From Marinobacter sp. ANT_B65 (lineage in GTDB: Bacteria; Pseudomonadota; Gammaproteobacteria; Pseudomonadales; Oleiphilaceae), in contig NZ_NXGV01000005.1 of assembly GCF_002407605.1 (NCBI RefSeq), positions 62,001 through 126,000 on the forward strand: 64,000 nt of DNA, read 5' to 3'. Positions 63,441 through 64,000 of the stretch are shown in pieces (position 1 is the stretch's first letter; the number at the start of each line of letters is the position of its first letter). A program made the position numbers and the translations under genes. The notes under the pieces are model-generated. The model had not been told where the DNA came from. It saw only the letters and a program-made list of their open reading frames with translations, and did not search any database.

Positions 63441-63980
63441 ATGCATCGCTCAGGCGCTTTGTTCGGGACTTATCGTGTTATTCATCGCCAGGGAAAGAAC
63501 TTTATTGTGCTTTCTGGATATGCCGGTTTGAGAAGGTATCTGACAGCACCGGTTTATGGCGTAGGAAACCCGAAAGTCATCAAAATGGGGATAGGGCAAG
63601 CAGCAGCAAAGGGGGCATTAAAAACCGGTGCAGTCCTGACACTGATCCTCAGTCCAGCTGTGAGAACTCTGGAGTGGCTTTTTACCGATGAACTGAAAAA
63701 GATGGAGGCGATGCTGGCCCACATAGCGACGGACATTGCGAAAGGCTTTATTACTGCGGGAGCTGCTTATTTTGCCGCAGCCATGCTTCTTAACATGGTG
63801 GATAATAAATTGGGCTTAACCGAGAAACTCGCCGATGCGCTGATTCAACATAAAGAGTCATGGGCTACGGCTATGGAAGAAAATAGAAGAAGTGTTGAGC
63901 AGATCCGGAGAGAGGCCAATTACTATTTCGGTAGCACGCGCGGTAACCTCGATTTTATTCGTCGTTTTGGTGGTTGGTGA
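63441..63980 (+). CDS. unrecognised membrane-associated protein, 179 residues
   Basis: I cannot name the family. GGAG (63432-63435) precedes ATG 63441, so it is likely expressed. The N-terminal third reads as a small soluble fold (FGTYRVIHRQGKNFIVLSGYAGLRRYLTAPVYG). Two hydrophobic segments follow, at about residues 60-80 (GALKTGAVLTLILSPAV) and 100-120 (GFITAGAAYFAAAMLL). The last 50 residues are charged and helical, ending in an aromatic-rich NYYFGSTRGNLDFIRRFGGW. The stop overlaps the ATG of a further gene, so it is the first gene of a coupled pair cut by the window edge. Confidence 0.65.
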   Translation: MHRSGALFGTYRVIHRQGKNFIVLSGYAGLRRYLTAPVYGVGNPKVIKMGIGQAAAKGALKTGAVLTLILSPAVRTLEWLFTDELKKMEAMLAHIATDIAKGFITAGAAYFAAAMLLNMVDNKLGLTEKLADALIQHKESWATAMEENRRSVEQIRREANYYFGSTRGNLDFIRRFGGW

Positions 63981-64000
63981 TGGGTGCGAGTAGTGGTTCA
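63980..64000 (+). CDS. start of a further gene, cut by the window edge
   Basis: The sequence TGATGG lets the stop of the preceding gene overlap an ATG at 63980. Only seven codons (MGASSGS) are visible, with no function to assign. The TGATG overlap is a typical sign of translational coupling in an operon. Confidence 0.35.

Overview
The window reads as a chromosomal stretch of a marine, free-living gammaproteobacterium. Protein features point to Marinobacter or a close relative: ubiquinone genes, an alkane-type rubredoxin with its reductase, FadE, a PanP-type aspartate decarboxylase, extended PstC/PstA proteins and a PEP-CTERM protein. This assignment comes from family resemblance only; no search was run. 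Genes are densely packed on both strands. I saw no rRNA, tRNA, CRISPR array, prophage or insertion sequence.

Layout. 1-9.1 kb holds general metabolism and repair: a truncated HIBYL-CoA hydrolase-like gene, cytochrome c, ppnN, thiI, a deacetylase paired with a succinate-semialdehyde dehydrogenase, and uvrD. 9.2-17.8 kb is a metal and metalloid block. It has a Cys-rich SO_0444-type efflux permease operon with its own ArsR, then uppP, then a divergent arsenic cluster. In that cluster arsH-acr3 run one way, and an arsC-arsR fusion, an ArsJ-associated GAPDH and arsJ run the other way. 17.8-20.5 kb holds an outer-membrane protein, a FetAB-like ABC exporter and a YciA-like thioesterase. 20.5-26.1 kb is the pstSCAB-phoU operon behind a clear Pho box. 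26.1-31.7 kb holds HIT, UbiF-like, YbaK, MscS, MnmH and VanZ genes and, between mnmH and vanZ, a strong candidate CsrB/RsmZ-type regulatory RNA. 31.7-39.5 kb holds cysZ, rapA, fadE, crcB, a cold-shock gene and a GST. 39.6-47.9 kb holds a divergent phosphoketolase, pbpG, a one-domain asparaginase, rsuA, a THxN-type PEP-CTERM protein behind a sigma-54-like promoter, an MltB-type transglycosylase and an orphan response regulator. 48-52.3 kb holds phoR-phoB (phoB with its own Pho box), ubiA, ubiC and hpt. 52.5-64 kb holds rubredoxin and its reductase, tesB, two c-di-GMP-type signalling proteins, a MioC-like flavodoxin, a PiT phosphate transporter, panP and an unrecognised membrane protein.

How the genes connect. 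Phosphate: PhoR/PhoB at 48-50 kb should control pstSCAB-phoU at 20.6-26 kb, and both loci carry an 18-bp Pho box. The low-affinity PiT transporter at 59.3 kb adds a second uptake route. Arsenic: arsenate can be reduced and exported as arsenite (ArsC domain, ACR3), or converted by GAPDH to 1-arseno-3-phosphoglycerate and exported by ArsJ. The ArsR domain fused to ArsC probably controls both arms from a shared intergenic operator. Post-transcriptional control: the RNA at 30.8-31.05 kb has 14 GGA motifs, six of its hairpins expose a GGA or GGG loop, and a GacA/UvrY-like site lies about 190 bp upstream of its predicted start. It probably titrates CsrA/RsmA.

The most notable items are the CsrB/RsmZ-like RNA with its upstream site, the sigma-54-like promoter of the PEP-CTERM gene, the ArsC-ArsR fusion, an apparent frameshift in a small membrane protein of the metal operon, a long intergenic inverted repeat at 61.25-61.36 kb, and the unknown gene pair at the right edge.
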